Part shown: positions 42,197 through 51,530 of the stretch, piece after piece
Layout of the letters: each line of letters starts with the position of its first letter
Numbering within the stretch: the first letter of the stretch is position 1
Assembly: GCF_003019675.1 (NCBI RefSeq)
Contig: NZ_CP028105.1
Coordinates: forward strand, 186,001 to 250,000
From: Fusobacterium ulcerans
Lineage (GTDB): Bacteria > Fusobacteriota > Fusobacteriia > Fusobacteriales > Fusobacteriaceae
Reading direction: 5' to 3'
Length of the DNA stretch: 64,000 bases
Notes under the pieces: generated by a model
Seen by the model: only the letters and a program-made list of their open reading frames with translations
What the model was told of the DNA's origin: nothing
Database searches by the model: none
Program-made: the position numbers and the translations under genes

Positions 42197-43303
42197 TTGT
42201 ATAAAGCTAATTATCTTATGATGACTCCTGGACCTACAATGGTAAGAGAAAATGTGTTGAAAGCTAGATGCAGCTTTTTTGGAAATCCTGATCTAGACCC
42301 TAATTTTTTCGCTTTTTATGAAGAACTATGTAAAAAAACTGGAAAATTATTTGGTGCTAAAAAAGCTCAAACTATAATAATGAATGGGGAAGGTATGCTG
42401 GGGTTAGATACTGCATGTGCTTCACTTACTGAGCCTGGAGATAAAGTTTTAGTTATATCAAATGGTATTTTTGGAGAGGGATTTAAAGGACTTGTAGAAA
42501 CTTATGGTGGAGAAGTCACTCTTTTTGAAACTGATGTAAAAAAAGCTCTTGATATTGACAAATTAAGAATATTCCTTGAAAAAAACAAAGATTTTAAATA
42601 TGCTACTATGGTTCATTGTGATACTCCATCTGGAGTACTCAACAATGTGGAAGTTATTTGCAAAATCTTAAAATCTGAAGGAATTATGACAGTAGTTGAT
42701 AGTGTTGCTGCTGTAGGTGGAGTACAATTAGAAGTAGATGAATGGGGAATTGATATTGCCCTTGGAGGTTCTCAAAAAGTTTTCTCTGCTCCTTCTGGAA
42801 TTACAATTATGACAGTAAGCAATGATGCATGGGAAGCTATTGAAAATAGAAAAACTCCAATTGCTTCTTTCTATTGTAATTTATCTCTATGGAAAAATTC
42901 TGTAAAAGAACAGCTTTTCCCTTATACAATGCCTGCCAGTGATCTAATGGCGTTTGACGTTGCTATTGATAATATTTATAAAGAAGGAGTAGAAAAAGTC
43001 AGAGAAAGACACTATACTGCTGCTGAATATGTAAGAACAAGACTTATGGATATGGGAGTTGACCTTTATCTGAAAAATGGATACTCTCCAACAGTGACTG
43101 CTTTCTGTCTTCCAGAAGGATATAACTGTAAGGAAGTTTCTGATTATCTTCTGCATAATTTTGAAGTAATGATTGCTGATTCTTATTCTTACTTAAGCAA
43201 CAAAGTCCTTAGAATAGGACATATGGGTGAAAATGCTCGTTTTTACAGACTTGACTATACTTTAAAAGCTATTGAAAAAACTTTAAGAGTTCTAAAAAAA
43301 TAA
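42197..43303 (+). CDS. Class-V PLP-dependent aminotransferase (alanine-glyoxylate / serine-pyruvate type)
   Basis: A 368-residue protein starting at TTG 42197 (SD GGAGG, spacing 8). Features: the N-terminal MMTPGPTMV substrate loop, HCDTPSGVLN, the Asp in VVDSVAAVGG that holds the PLP ring nitrogen, and the Schiff-base lysine in GGSQKVFSAPSG. Class V enzymes transfer amino groups from alanine or serine to glyoxylate or similar acceptors. Other possibilities include phosphonate-type aminotransferases. It has a strong terminator. Confidence 0.88.
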   Translation: MYKANYLMMTPGPTMVRENVLKARCSFFGNPDLDPNFFAFYEELCKKTGKLFGAKKAQTIIMNGEGMLGLDTACASLTEPGDKVLVISNGIFGEGFKGLVETYGGEVTLFETDVKKALDIDKLRIFLEKNKDFKYATMVHCDTPSGVLNNVEVICKILKSEGIMTVVDSVAAVGGVQLEVDEWGIDIALGGSQKVFSAPSGITIMTVSNDAWEAIENRKTPIASFYCNLSLWKNSVKEQLFPYTMPASDLMAFDVAIDNIYKEGVEKVRERHYTAAEYVRTRLMDMGVDLYLKNGYSPTVTAFCLPEGYNCKEVSDYLLHNFEVMIADSYSYLSNKVLRIGHMGENARFYRLDYTLKAIEKTLRVLKK

Positions 43304-43314
43304 TGTTTTACATT

Positions 43315-43358
43315 AAAAGTCTCTTTTATGACACTTCAAGTCCTAAAAGAGACTTTTT
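43315..43358 (+). terminator. Terminator of the aminotransferase gene
   Basis: AAAAGTCTCTTTTA (43315-43328) / TAAAAGAGACTTTT (43344-43357), perfect 14-bp stem, T tail. Confidence 0.9.
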
Positions 43359-43448
43359 AAGTCCAAACTATTGTTTTTATTTTATTTTAGAGATATTATA
43401 TAATGCTACTATTATAAATAATTTCAAATTCAAGGGGAAGGAGAATTT

Positions 43449-44177
43449 ATGTGTGATTTTGATAAAAACAATAAGATGCCATTATATGGGCAATTGATGA
43501 ACTTTTTACTTTCAGAAATAGAATGTGACAAATTTAAGGAGCATGAAAAAATTCCTTCTGAAAGAGATCTATGCGATAAATTTAATTTAAGCCGTGATAC
43601 TGTAAGACAGGCTATTTTTCAGTTGGAAAAAATGGGTTATATCTATAAAAAACATGGAAAAGGAACTTTTGTAGCCCAAAAGCAATTAAAACCTGATCTA
43701 TACAAATTTTATGATTTTACAGAAGAAATGAAAAAACTTGGAAAGGAAGCTGTTTCTAAAGTTTTATCTTTTGAAATAATTCCTGCTGATAAATATATAT
43801 CGAAAGCTTTGAAGATAAAAGAAAACAGTAATGTTCACAGAATTACTCGTTTAAGACTTGTAGATTCTATTCCTCTTATTTTTGAAAAAGCATATCTGTC
43901 TACAGAAAAATTTGACTTCTTTTCTATAGATGAATTAAGCAATTCATCTCTTTGCAACATATTGAAAAATAGATTTTCTGTAAAGTTTTCTAAAGGAGAG
44001 GAAACTTTTTATCCTATTACTCCTGATGATGAAATAACAAGATATTTGAATTTAATGAAATTTCAGCCAGTTATAAAAATAGAGAGAACTACTTTTGAAG
44101 ATGAAATTCCTGTTATGTTTACTGAAAGAATAATTAGAGGAGATAAGTTTAAATATACAATTACTACTTCGTTCTAA
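43449..44177 (+). CDS. GntR-family regulator, HutC/UTRA subfamily
   Basis: A 242-residue regulator. Residues about 10-75 are the winged helix (IPSERDLCDKFNLSRDTVRQ, then KKHGKGTFVAQ). Residues about 95-240 are the UTRA effector domain, with IERTTFEDEIPVMFTERI near the end. UTRA regulators commonly bind sugar-amines, histidine-pathway intermediates or phosphonates. The target genes are not clear; the aminotransferase just upstream is the closest candidate. SD AAGGAG. Confidence 0.88.
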   Translation: MCDFDKNNKMPLYGQLMNFLLSEIECDKFKEHEKIPSERDLCDKFNLSRDTVRQAIFQLEKMGYIYKKHGKGTFVAQKQLKPDLYKFYDFTEEMKKLGKEAVSKVLSFEIIPADKYISKALKIKENSNVHRITRLRLVDSIPLIFEKAYLSTEKFDFFSIDELSNSSLCNILKNRFSVKFSKGEETFYPITPDDEITRYLNLMKFQPVIKIERTTFEDEIPVMFTERIIRGDKFKYTITTSF

Positions 44178-44303
44178 TTTTTAAAGAAAACTAAATTTAT
44201 AGAAATTCTTTATAATAAATAGATATAAATGTTTATCTGCTTGTTATAAAGGATTTCTTTTTTTCTTTCTAAAAAAACTATACTAAAAAACTATATTTTA
44301 TGA

Positions 44304-44309
44304 TATAAT
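44304..44309 (+). promoter_or_regulatory. Extended -10 of the Rrf2 gene
   Basis: TGA-TATAAT immediately precedes the Rrf2 leader (TATAAT 44304-44309); -35 is poor. Confidence 0.45.
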
Positions 44310-44345
44310 AGAATGTAACATATAAAAATGATAAAGGAGTTGAAA

Positions 44346-44780
44346 ATGAAAATAACTCAGGAAACAAATTGCGCTATAAAGACTATTTTATATCTATCTA
44401 CACTTCAAAAAGGTGAAATCTCTCCTGCAAAAACTATTGGAAAATCCATTGGTTTTTCTGATAAATTTGTACTTAAAGTTTTAAGACCTTTAACCAGTGC
44501 AAATATAGTTCTTCCTTTCAGAGGTGTTACTGGAGGTTATTGTTTAGGAAAAACTACTGATAAAATTACTCTTTTTGATGTTATAGTTGCAGTACAAAAT
44601 GATATTAATATCTTAACAGTTATGAAAAATATGTCTAAAAAAGATATAAAAAAAGATGAAATATTTTCTATATTTGATCAAATACAGGAATTAGAAAAAA
44701 AGATTTTGAAAAAAATTACTTTTGATATGATTATAAATAACAAAGTTAATCTAAAAAATATATTAGAAGATACTCTTTAA
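44346..44780 (+). CDS. Rrf2-family transcriptional regulator
   Basis: A 144-residue protein. The winged helix is about 1-75 (ISPAKTIGKSIGFSDKFVLK, then FRGVTGGYCLGKTTDKITL), followed by the dimerisation helix. The C-terminal three-cysteine motif that binds Fe-S in IscR and NsrR is absent; only two scattered cysteines occur. It is therefore probably not an Fe-S sensor. The frame opens at 44328, but AAGGAG sets ATG 44346. Targets unknown; a bidirectional terminator follows. Confidence 0.85.
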   Translation: MKITQETNCAIKTILYLSTLQKGEISPAKTIGKSIGFSDKFVLKVLRPLTSANIVLPFRGVTGGYCLGKTTDKITLFDVIVAVQNDINILTVMKNMSKKDIKKDEIFSIFDQIQELEKKILKKITFDMIINNKVNLKNILEDTL

Positions 44781-44789
44781 TAATATAAA

Positions 44790-44825
44790 AGCTGCCTGCA
44801 AGGATATCCTTATCTTCAGGCAGCT
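44790..44825. terminator. Bidirectional terminator
   Basis: AGCTGCCTG (44790-44798) / CAGGCAGCT (44817-44825), placed between the convergent Rrf2 and MORN-like genes. Confidence 0.8.
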
Positions 44826-44842
44826 GCTATTTTCTTTTCTGA

Positions 44843-45394
44843 TTATCTAAATTGTTCAGAACCATTAGAATAATGGCACTCTTTTACTAATTTACCTTCT
44901 GCGTCATACTCTTTGTAAACACCATCTAATTTTCCATTGTCTCCATAGTTGCATTCTATATATAAAACACCATTTGAAAAATACTCTTTGTAAGAACCAT
45001 ACATAGCTCCATTTTTAAAATTAACATCAAGTTTCACTTGTCCATTCGGGAAATACTTTACATTTTTTGTTGTTGTTGAGTTGCTGACATGTTCTGACGA
45101 TTTTTTTAATTTTCCATTTGGAAAAAATTCTTCATAAAGTCCAACTGTCTCTCCATTTACTAGAGTACGTCTAGAACTTAATTTTCCATCACTATAGAAA
45201 GTTTCATATACTCCATGGATATTTCCATCTTTATAGAATTTATGAGTTTCTACCTGACCATTCATATAATATGATTTATATTCTCCTTCTCTAATTCCAT
45301 TTACATAATTTTTTTCTTCTTGAATTCTCCCATTATCGTAAGTTTTTACCCATAGTCCTTCTTTTTTTCCATCTTTATTATACTGATTTGTCAT
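44843..45394 (-). CDS. MORN-like repeat protein (YwqK antitoxin family)
   Basis: A 183-residue protein made of about seven to eight degenerate repeats of 20-23 residues with Y..NG....G.Y..Y patterns (DGKKEGLWVKTYDNG, NGIREGEYKSYYMNG, DGNIHGVYETFYSDG). The repeats belong to the MORN_2/YwqK group. Bacterial members are annotated as toxin-antitoxin antitoxins in Bacillus, but no toxin gene adjoins. The frame opens at 45451; AGGGGGAATA sets ATG 45394. Confidence 0.8.
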   Translation of the reverse strand: MTNQYNKDGKKEGLWVKTYDNGRIQEEKNYVNGIREGEYKSYYMNGQVETHKFYKDGNIHGVYETFYSDGKLSSRRTLVNGETVGLYEEFFPNGKLKKSSEHVSNSTTTKNVKYFPNGQVKLDVNFKNGAMYGSYKEYFSNGVLYIECNYGDNGKLDGVYKEYDAEGKLVKECHYSNGSEQFR

Positions 45395-45488
45395 GATTAT
45401 TCCCCCTTTGAATAATGATAATGATGTATAGTTAATATTAGTATACCTCATAATCTTTAAGAAATAAAGAGATTAAATTAAATTTTTC

Positions 45489-46613
45489 CTATTTTAATAT
45501 ATTTTTTTCTGTTTTATAATGGAAAATATGAATATTTAACATATTAAAGTCAAAAAATAGTTTTTTACCAAATGAAATGTTTTTAATTACATCTGTTGAA
45601 GCCCTTGCTGTAAACTCCTTTTCTCCTATTTTGAAATATATATATACTTCATTTCCCATGTTTTCAACAACACTTACTACACCCTGGGCTCTATTTTTTT
45701 CCTGACTGTTTTCATCTGAAACTTTTATATTTTCTGGTCTTATTCCAAACCAGATTTTTTCTCCAATATTATTTTTTGCTTTTTCAGCTTTTTCTTTATC
45801 CAAAATTAAATAGGTATCAGTATCCAGCTTTACTAGAACTTCTCCATTTTTTTCCAGAAGTTCTCCTTCAACTATGTTCATAGCTGGTGACCCGATAAAC
45901 CCTGCTACAAATTTATTTACAGGAAAATTGTATATGTTCATAGGCGTATCTACCTGCATAACTTTTCCCTTATTGAGTACACATATTCTATCTCCCATAG
46001 TCATTGCTTCTACCTGATCATGAGTTACATATATCATCATAGTTTCTTTTCCTTCACTGAGAAGTTCCTTATGGAGCTGTGTTATCCTTACTCTCATAGA
46101 CACTCTTAACTTAGCATCCAGATTAGAAAGAGGTTCATCAAAAAGAAATACTTTAGGCTCTCTTACTATGGCTCTTCCTAAGGCCACTCTCTGCTTCTGT
46201 CCACCTGACATCTCTTTAGGCTTTCTATCTAAAATATCGCTTATTTCCAATCTTTCAGCAGTTTCCCTCACTCTTTTATCTATCTCTTTTTTAGGAAATT
46301 TTGCCATTTTCAATCCAAAGGCCATATTTTCATAAGTAGTCATATGAGGATAAAGAGCATAGTTTTGAAATACCATGGCTATACCTCTGTCTTTAGGAGG
46401 AAGCTTATTGGCTAGTTTTCCCTCTATCCATAATTCTCCCTCTGTTATTTCCTCCAGTCCAGCTATCATTCTAAGCATAGTTGACTTGGCACAGCCAGAA
46501 GGACCTACAAGCACCATAAATTCTCCCGGCTTTATCTCTAAATCTATTCCATGAACAGCCTTAAAGCCGTTTGGATATACTTTTTCAATATTTTTTAAAA
46601 TAACTCCGCTCAT
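45489..46613 (-). CDS. MalK/MsmX-type ABC sugar transporter ATPase, orphan
   Basis: A 374-residue ATPase. Walker A GPSGCAKST (37-45; Ala at the sixth position in place of the more usual Gly), signature LSGGQ-type at MSGGQKQRVALGRA, Walker B VFLFDEP, and the regulatory OB-fold tail (FVAGFIGSPAMNIVEGEL) typical of MalK/UgpC/MsmX. No permease or binding-protein genes are nearby, so it probably energises several sugar importers, as MsmX does in Bacillus. The frame opens at 46640; AGGAGC sets ATG 46613. Confidence 0.88.
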   Translation of the reverse strand: MSGVILKNIEKVYPNGFKAVHGIDLEIKPGEFMVLVGPSGCAKSTMLRMIAGLEEITEGELWIEGKLANKLPPKDRGIAMVFQNYALYPHMTTYENMAFGLKMAKFPKKEIDKRVRETAERLEISDILDRKPKEMSGGQKQRVALGRAIVREPKVFLFDEPLSNLDAKLRVSMRVRITQLHKELLSEGKETMMIYVTHDQVEAMTMGDRICVLNKGKVMQVDTPMNIYNFPVNKFVAGFIGSPAMNIVEGELLEKNGEVLVKLDTDTYLILDKEKAEKAKNNIGEKIWFGIRPENIKVSDENSQEKNRAQGVVSVVENMGNEVYIYFKIGEKEFTARASTDVIKNISFGKKLFFDFNMLNIHIFHYKTEKNILK

Positions 46614-46707
46614 ATCTGCTCCTTTTTCTGTATTCTTCAATAAGAATTATACCATATTTTTCCCCTATTGCATAAAGACAAAAGCTCAATCTTATATTTT
46701 TCCTCTA

Positions 46708-46736
46708 TTGACAATAATTTTTGAATATGATACAAT
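46708..46736 (+). promoter_or_regulatory. metF-metH promoter
   Basis: TTGACA (46708-46713), 17-bp spacer, TACAAT (46731-46736), just upstream of the SAM riboswitch. Confidence 0.75.
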
Positions 46737-46751
46737 TCATGAAATAATTAA

Positions 46752-46897
46752 GTCCATAGAGAGAGATGGAGGGACAGGCCCTTTGATATCTCAGCAACCT
46801 GCTTTAAATGTAAGCGTGGTGCTAATTCCTGATAGATGGTTTAGATTCTAGAAATTTTAAGCTTTTTTCATCTATCAGGTGGAAAAAGCTTTTTTTA
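46752..46897 (+). ncRNA. SAM-I (S-box) riboswitch controlling metF-metH
   Basis: S-box hallmarks: AGAGATGGAGGGACAGGCCC (about 46761-46781), TCTCAGCAACCTGC (about 46790-46803) and GTGGTGCTAATTCC (46816-46829). The terminator stem is AAGCTTTTTTC (46859-46869) / GAAAAAGCTT (46882-46891) with a T tail. The antiterminator alternative is CCTGATAGATG (46828-46838) with CATCTATCAGG (46869-46879), which shares bases with the terminator. High SAM should stop transcription before metF. Confidence 0.93.
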
Positions 46898-46922
46898 TTG
46901 GATTCAAACAGGAGATGAGCAG

Positions 46923-47804
46923 ATGAAAATTTCAGAATTATTTAAAAACAAAAAAACAGTTGTATCCTTTGAAGTATTTCCACCAAACACTATATATTCT
47001 TTAGAGGATGTTTATTCTTCCATTGATGAGCTGGCAAAATTACAGCCTGACTTCATGAGCGTCACATATGGAGCTGGGGGAGCAACTAGAGGAAGAACAG
47101 TAGAGATTGCATCAAAGATTAAGAATGATAATAAAATAGAAGCTCTGGCACACCTCACTTGTCTTGGAGCTAAGGCAAATGAAATTGATGATATATTAGA
47201 ACAGTTAAGAAAAAATAATATAGAAAATATTCTTGCTTTGAGGGGAGACAAGCCTAAAGATGGACTTCCTGTTGAAGAGGGGGATTTTAAATATGCACAG
47301 GATCTTATTTCTTATGTAAAGGGAAGAAAGGATTTTTCAATAGGAGGGGCATATTATCCTGAGGGGCATCAGGAGACAAATGATCTTCTGGATCTCTTTA
47401 ACTTAAAAACAAAAGTAGATTCTGGAACTGATTTTCTTATCTCTCAAATATTCTTTGATAACGAATCTTTCTATCGTTTCAGAGATAAAGTGGATAAGCT
47501 TCAAATAAATGTTCCATTAGTTGCTGGAATAATGCCTGTTGCTAATGCAAAGCAGATCAGAAAAATAACTTCAATGTGTGGATGCAGCATCCCTGAAAAA
47601 TTTCAAAAAATATTAAACAGATATGAGGATAATCCTAAAGCATTGAAAGAGGCTGGAACTGCATATGCAACAGAGCAGATTATAGATTTAATAACTTCCG
47701 ACATTGATGGAATACACCTGTATACTATGAATAAAGTAGATACAGCTAAAAAAATAATGGCAAATATAGCACATATAAGAGAAATTTCTGGAGGTAGCAG
47801 ATAA
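46923..47804 (+). CDS. metF: 5,10-Methylenetetrahydrofolate reductase
   Basis: A 293-residue TIM-barrel flavoprotein reducing methylene-THF to methyl-THF for MetH. Motifs: VVSFEVFPP near residue 15 (catalytic Glu), MSVTYGAGGA near 45, ALRGDKPKD, and ISQIFFDNESFYRFRDKV. Typical length is 290-300. SD near 46909 (AGGAGATGAGC). It ends at the metH start (4-bp-type overlap), under the SAM riboswitch. Confidence 0.94.
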   Translation: MKISELFKNKKTVVSFEVFPPNTIYSLEDVYSSIDELAKLQPDFMSVTYGAGGATRGRTVEIASKIKNDNKIEALAHLTCLGAKANEIDDILEQLRKNNIENILALRGDKPKDGLPVEEGDFKYAQDLISYVKGRKDFSIGGAYYPEGHQETNDLLDLFNLKTKVDSGTDFLISQIFFDNESFYRFRDKVDKLQINVPLVAGIMPVANAKQIRKITSMCGCSIPEKFQKILNRYEDNPKALKEAGTAYATEQIIDLITSDIDGIHLYTMNKVDTAKKIMANIAHIREISGGSR

Positions 47805-50800
47805 TGATAAATGAACTGAAAAAAAGAGTACTTGTATTAGATGGAGCTACTGGAACAGCTATCCAAAAATATAATCTTACTGATGAAGATTTTCAAGGTA
47901 AAAAAGGCTGCAATGAAATCCTGAATATAACAAGACCTGATGTAATAAAAGAGATACACACTAAGTATATTGAAGCTGGTGCTGACATTATAGAAACAAA
48001 CTCATTCAACTGCAACAGAATATCTCTGAAAGATTATGAAATAGAAGATATGTCTTACACTCTTTCAAAAAAAGGAGCTGAACTGGCTAGAGAAACAGCA
48101 GATAATTTTTATAAAACTTCTGGGAAGAAAATATATGTTGCTGGTTCTATTGGTCCTACAAGCAAAAGTCTTTCTCTTCCAATGGGAGATGTTCCCTATG
48201 AAAGAGAAATTAACTTTGATCAGATGAAAAAAATCTATTCTGAGCAGATAGAAGGGGTCATAGATGGCGGTGTAGATTGCCTCTTGATAGAGACTATATT
48301 TGATGGACTAAGTGCCAAGGCTGCCCTTGTAGCTGCCGAGGAACTTTTTGAAAAAAAGAATATACAGCTTCCAATTATGATATCTGCAACTGTAAACAGA
48401 CAGGGAAAAATTTTCTCAGGACAGAGCATAGAATCTTTAATTACAGCTTTGGACAGACCTTCAATTATTTCCTTTGGTCTTAACTGTTCTTTTGGAGCAA
48501 GGGATCTTATTCCAATGATAAAAAGAATAGCTTCTTTTACAGATAAATATATTTCTCTCTATCCTAATGCTGGACTTCCTAATGAAGAGGGAGAATATGA
48601 GGAGACTCCTGAGATAACTGCTGGATATTTAAAAGAATTAGTAGATGAAAAAAAGGTAAATATTCTTGGTGGATGCTGTGGAACACATTTTTCGCACATA
48701 AAAGCAATAGCTGATTTAGTAAAAGACAAAGAACCTAGACTTCCAGTTTCGAAAGAAAATAGATATTTTCTCTCTGGAAATGAAATATATGATTTCAGCA
48801 ATAAATTCACAATAGTTGGAGAAAGAAATAATGTAGCTGGTTCTAAAATTTTCAAAACATTGATTGAAGAAAAAAACTATATAAAAGCTTTAGAAATAGC
48901 TCGTTCACAAATAGAAAAAGGAGCTGCTGTACTGGATATCAACCTTGATGACGGGCTGTTGATACCTCATGAGGAAATGGAAAGATTTTTAAGAATAATT
49001 CAAAATGATCCCATAGTCTCAAAAATTTCTATAATGATAGATTCATCAGACTTTTTCACTATTGAAACTGCCTTAAAAAACATAGCTGGAAAATCAATAG
49101 TAAATTCCATCTCTCTAAAAGAGGGAGAAGAAGCTTTCAGAAAAAAAGCCAGAATAATAAAAAAATATGGTGCTGCTATGGTTGTTATGGCTTTTGATGA
49201 AAATGGGCAGGGAGTCTCTTATGAAAGAAAGGTAGAAATCTGCAATCGTTCATATAAAATATTGGCTGAAGAAGGAGTTCCCAGCTCAGATATAGCTTTT
49301 GATCCAAATATACTGACTATAGGTACTGGAAGTGAAGATGACAGATATAATGGGCTGAATTTTATAAAAACAGTTCAATGGATAAAAGAAAATCTTCCTC
49401 AATGCAGTATCACTGGAGGACTTAGCAATTTATCCTTTGCCTTCAGAGGAAACAATCCTTTGAGAGCAGCTATACACTCTTTGTTTATTGAAAATGCAAA
49501 AGAAAAAGGAATGAATTTTGCTATAATGAATCCTGGTGAGAAAGCTCCTCAGCTTACTTCAGAAGAAAAAAATACAATCCTATCCTTAATAAACGGAGAA
49601 GAGGATTCTCTTGATTCTATATTGGAACTTGCTGTAAAATTAAAAAATGCCTCTGATCTTCTTAAAAAGAACAGCTCCTCTGCTCCTAAAATAATAAAGA
49701 ATGATTTTGATTCTTTAAAGGACAGAATAGAAAATGCTCTTATTTACGGAGGCAGTACAACTTTTGATACAGATATAAATACTGCTATGGAAACTATGAC
49801 ACCTTTAGATATTATACAAAATATTCTGATGAAAGGTATGGATAAAATAGGTGTTCTTTTTGAAAAGGGAGAACTATACCTTCCACAGCTTATAAGATCA
49901 GCAAGTGTTATGAACAGAGCTGTTGATATTTTGAAACCTCATATGAAAATAGAAGCCAATATAGGAATAAAAGGCAAAGTTCTTATGGCTACTGTAGATG
50001 GAGATGTTCATGATATTGGTAAAAATATTGCTGGAACAGTTTTGAAATGCAATGGTTATGAAGTGATAGACTTAGGGGTAATGGTAAGCAAAGAAAAAAT
50101 ACTTGAAGAAGCTGTAAAAAACAATGTGGATATCATTACATTAAGCGGTCTTATCAGTCCTTCATTAAAAGAAATGAAAAAGATTCTTTCTCTTTTAGAC
50201 ATCAGCAAACTTTCTATCCCTGTATTAATTGCAGGAGCAGCTACTTCTAAATTGCATACTGCTGTAAAATTAGAGCCATTTTATCAAGGAAAAACTTTTC
50301 ATACTACAGATGCTTTAGATACTCTTACAATAATAAATAAGTTGATTTATGGTGACAGAGATTTATTTATAACTGAAAAAACAAAAGAACTCAGAGAGTT
50401 ATGCAAAGTATATTTGAATAATAAAAAAGACACTTCTAAAATATCAGTATCTCCTAAAGAAGATTTTACTTCAGAAGTTATAGCTCCTAAACAATTAGGA
50501 AAACAATATATAGAATTTCCTCTGCAAAAGATTGAAAAATATATTAACTGGAATTTTCTTCTTCATAATATGAAAGTAAAAAATACACCTTTAGAAGAAA
50601 ATACACTAAATGATGCTAAGTATATTTTAGAAAAAATGAAAGAAAATGATATAAAGGTCAAATGTGCTTTTGGAATTTTCCCTTGCACAAAAGATTCTGA
50701 TAATTTAACAATAAAAGATAGTGATAAAAATTGGTCTATCTCTTTTATAAGAGGGGAAGTAAAAAATAATGATATTGGAATAAGTGATTTTTTCAATGAA

Positions 50801-51145
50801 AATGACTTTATAGGGACTTTTATTATTTCAGTAAACAGCTCTCTATTTGATGAAGACAACTATATGAGCATAATGGAAAGCATTCTTCTTACAAGAATTG
50901 CTGAAGCTGCTTCTGAATTTATGGAAAATTATTTGAAAGAAGAAAATATCTGGCTGCCTAATATCAGACCTGCTATAGGTTATTCATCTATTCCAGATCA
51001 TTCTATCAAGAAAACTATTTTCGAAATCACTGAAGGTGAAAGAACAGGAGCATATCTTACTAATAATTTTGCTATGTCTCCACTGAGTACTGTATGTGGT
51101 ATTTATATTTCCAATCCAAAGAGTTTTTATTTTGATTTGAAATAA
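47804..51145 (+). CDS. metH: Cobalamin-dependent methionine synthase
   Basis: A 1113-residue multidomain enzyme. The homocysteine domain is about 1-310, with zinc ligands in LNCSFGA and GGCCGTH. The methyl-THF (pterin) domain is about 325-590. The B12 cap and Rossmann parts are about 640-870, with the lower-ligand motif DVHDIGKN near residue 739. The reactivation (SAM-binding) domain is about 900-1113, with RPAIGYSSIPDH. It is slightly shorter than E. coli MetH (1227). It transfers methyl from methyl-THF via cobalamin to homocysteine. It is cotranscribed with metF under the S-box, so methionine formation shuts down at high SAM. Confidence 0.95.
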   Translation: MINELKKRVLVLDGATGTAIQKYNLTDEDFQGKKGCNEILNITRPDVIKEIHTKYIEAGADIIETNSFNCNRISLKDYEIEDMSYTLSKKGAELARETADNFYKTSGKKIYVAGSIGPTSKSLSLPMGDVPYEREINFDQMKKIYSEQIEGVIDGGVDCLLIETIFDGLSAKAALVAAEELFEKKNIQLPIMISATVNRQGKIFSGQSIESLITALDRPSIISFGLNCSFGARDLIPMIKRIASFTDKYISLYPNAGLPNEEGEYEETPEITAGYLKELVDEKKVNILGGCCGTHFSHIKAIADLVKDKEPRLPVSKENRYFLSGNEIYDFSNKFTIVGERNNVAGSKIFKTLIEEKNYIKALEIARSQIEKGAAVLDINLDDGLLIPHEEMERFLRIIQNDPIVSKISIMIDSSDFFTIETALKNIAGKSIVNSISLKEGEEAFRKKARIIKKYGAAMVVMAFDENGQGVSYERKVEICNRSYKILAEEGVPSSDIAFDPNILTIGTGSEDDRYNGLNFIKTVQWIKENLPQCSITGGLSNLSFAFRGNNPLRAAIHSLFIENAKEKGMNFAIMNPGEKAPQLTSEEKNTILSLINGEEDSLDSILELAVKLKNASDLLKKNSSSAPKIIKNDFDSLKDRIENALIYGGSTTFDTDINTAMETMTPLDIIQNILMKGMDKIGVLFEKGELYLPQLIRSASVMNRAVDILKPHMKIEANIGIKGKVLMATVDGDVHDIGKNIAGTVLKCNGYEVIDLGVMVSKEKILEEAVKNNVDIITLSGLISPSLKEMKKILSLLDISKLSIPVLIAGAATSKLHTAVKLEPFYQGKTFHTTDALDTLTIINKLIYGDRDLFITEKTKELRELCKVYLNNKKDTSKISVSPKEDFTSEVIAPKQLGKQYIEFPLQKIEKYINWNFLLHNMKVKNTPLEENTLNDAKYILEKMKENDIKVKCAFGIFPCTKDSDNLTIKDSDKNWSISFIRGEVKNNDIGISDFFNENDFIGTFIISVNSSLFDEDNYMSIMESILLTRIAEAASEFMENYLKEENIWLPNIRPAIGYSSIPDHSIKKTIFEITEGERTGAYLTNNFAMSPLSTVCGIYISNPKSFYFDLK

Positions 51146-51199
51146 TTTTAAATACCTGATACAGTATATTTATACTAAGAAAATTAAGGAGGCAATATT

Positions 51200-51487
51200 A
51201 TGATAGTTGTATATGCAAAATCTATTGTACCTGAAAAAAATATTGATAAATATTTAGAGATAGCAAAAAAATTAGCAGAGGAAACAAGAAAAGAAAAAGG
51301 AAATATTTTTTATGAAATGGTACAGGACAAAAATAACAGAAGTGTTCTTGCTTTTATAGAGAAATGGGAAAATATGGAAGTTTTAGATAAACATATGAAA
51401 ACTCCACATTTCACTACATTTGTTCCTCAATTAAATGAATTAAGAGAAGGAGAATCTGAACTCGCTATACATGAAGTTCTATTCTAA
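51200..51487 (+). CDS. Antibiotic biosynthesis monooxygenase (ABM)-domain protein, YgiN-like
   Basis: A 95-residue ferredoxin-like alpha/beta protein. Pattern: MIVVYAKSIVPEKNIDKYLE at the start, then EKGNIFYEMVQDKNNRSVLA and WENMEVLDKHMKTPHF. Such proteins form dimers; some are quinol or heme monooxygenases. Function here unknown. SD AAGGAGG; terminator at 51496-51525. It may extend the metF-metH transcript. Confidence 0.8.
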   Translation: MIVVYAKSIVPEKNIDKYLEIAKKLAEETRKEKGNIFYEMVQDKNNRSVLAFIEKWENMEVLDKHMKTPHFTTFVPQLNELREGESELAIHEVLF

Positions 51488-51495
51488 AAAAAATT

Positions 51496-51525
51496 GGCAG
51501 CCTGTATAAAACAGACTGCCTTTTT
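51496..51525. terminator. Bidirectional terminator
   Basis: GGCAGCCTGT (51496-51505) / ACAGACTGCC (51511-51520), one central mismatch, with A-rich left and T-rich right flanks. It lies between convergent genes. Confidence 0.75.
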
Positions 51526-51530
51526 ATTTA

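Noticed and set aside
43303-43497. Small plus-strand ORF between the aminotransferase and the UTRA regulator
   Set aside because: It runs through the 14-bp terminator stem and into the regulator start; no SD of its own.
46749-46900. T-box or cobalamin riboswitch before metF
   Set aside because: The GGCC, CAGCAACC and GTGCTAATTCC blocks are those of SAM-I; no T-box AGGGTGGNACCGCG sequence or B12 box is present.
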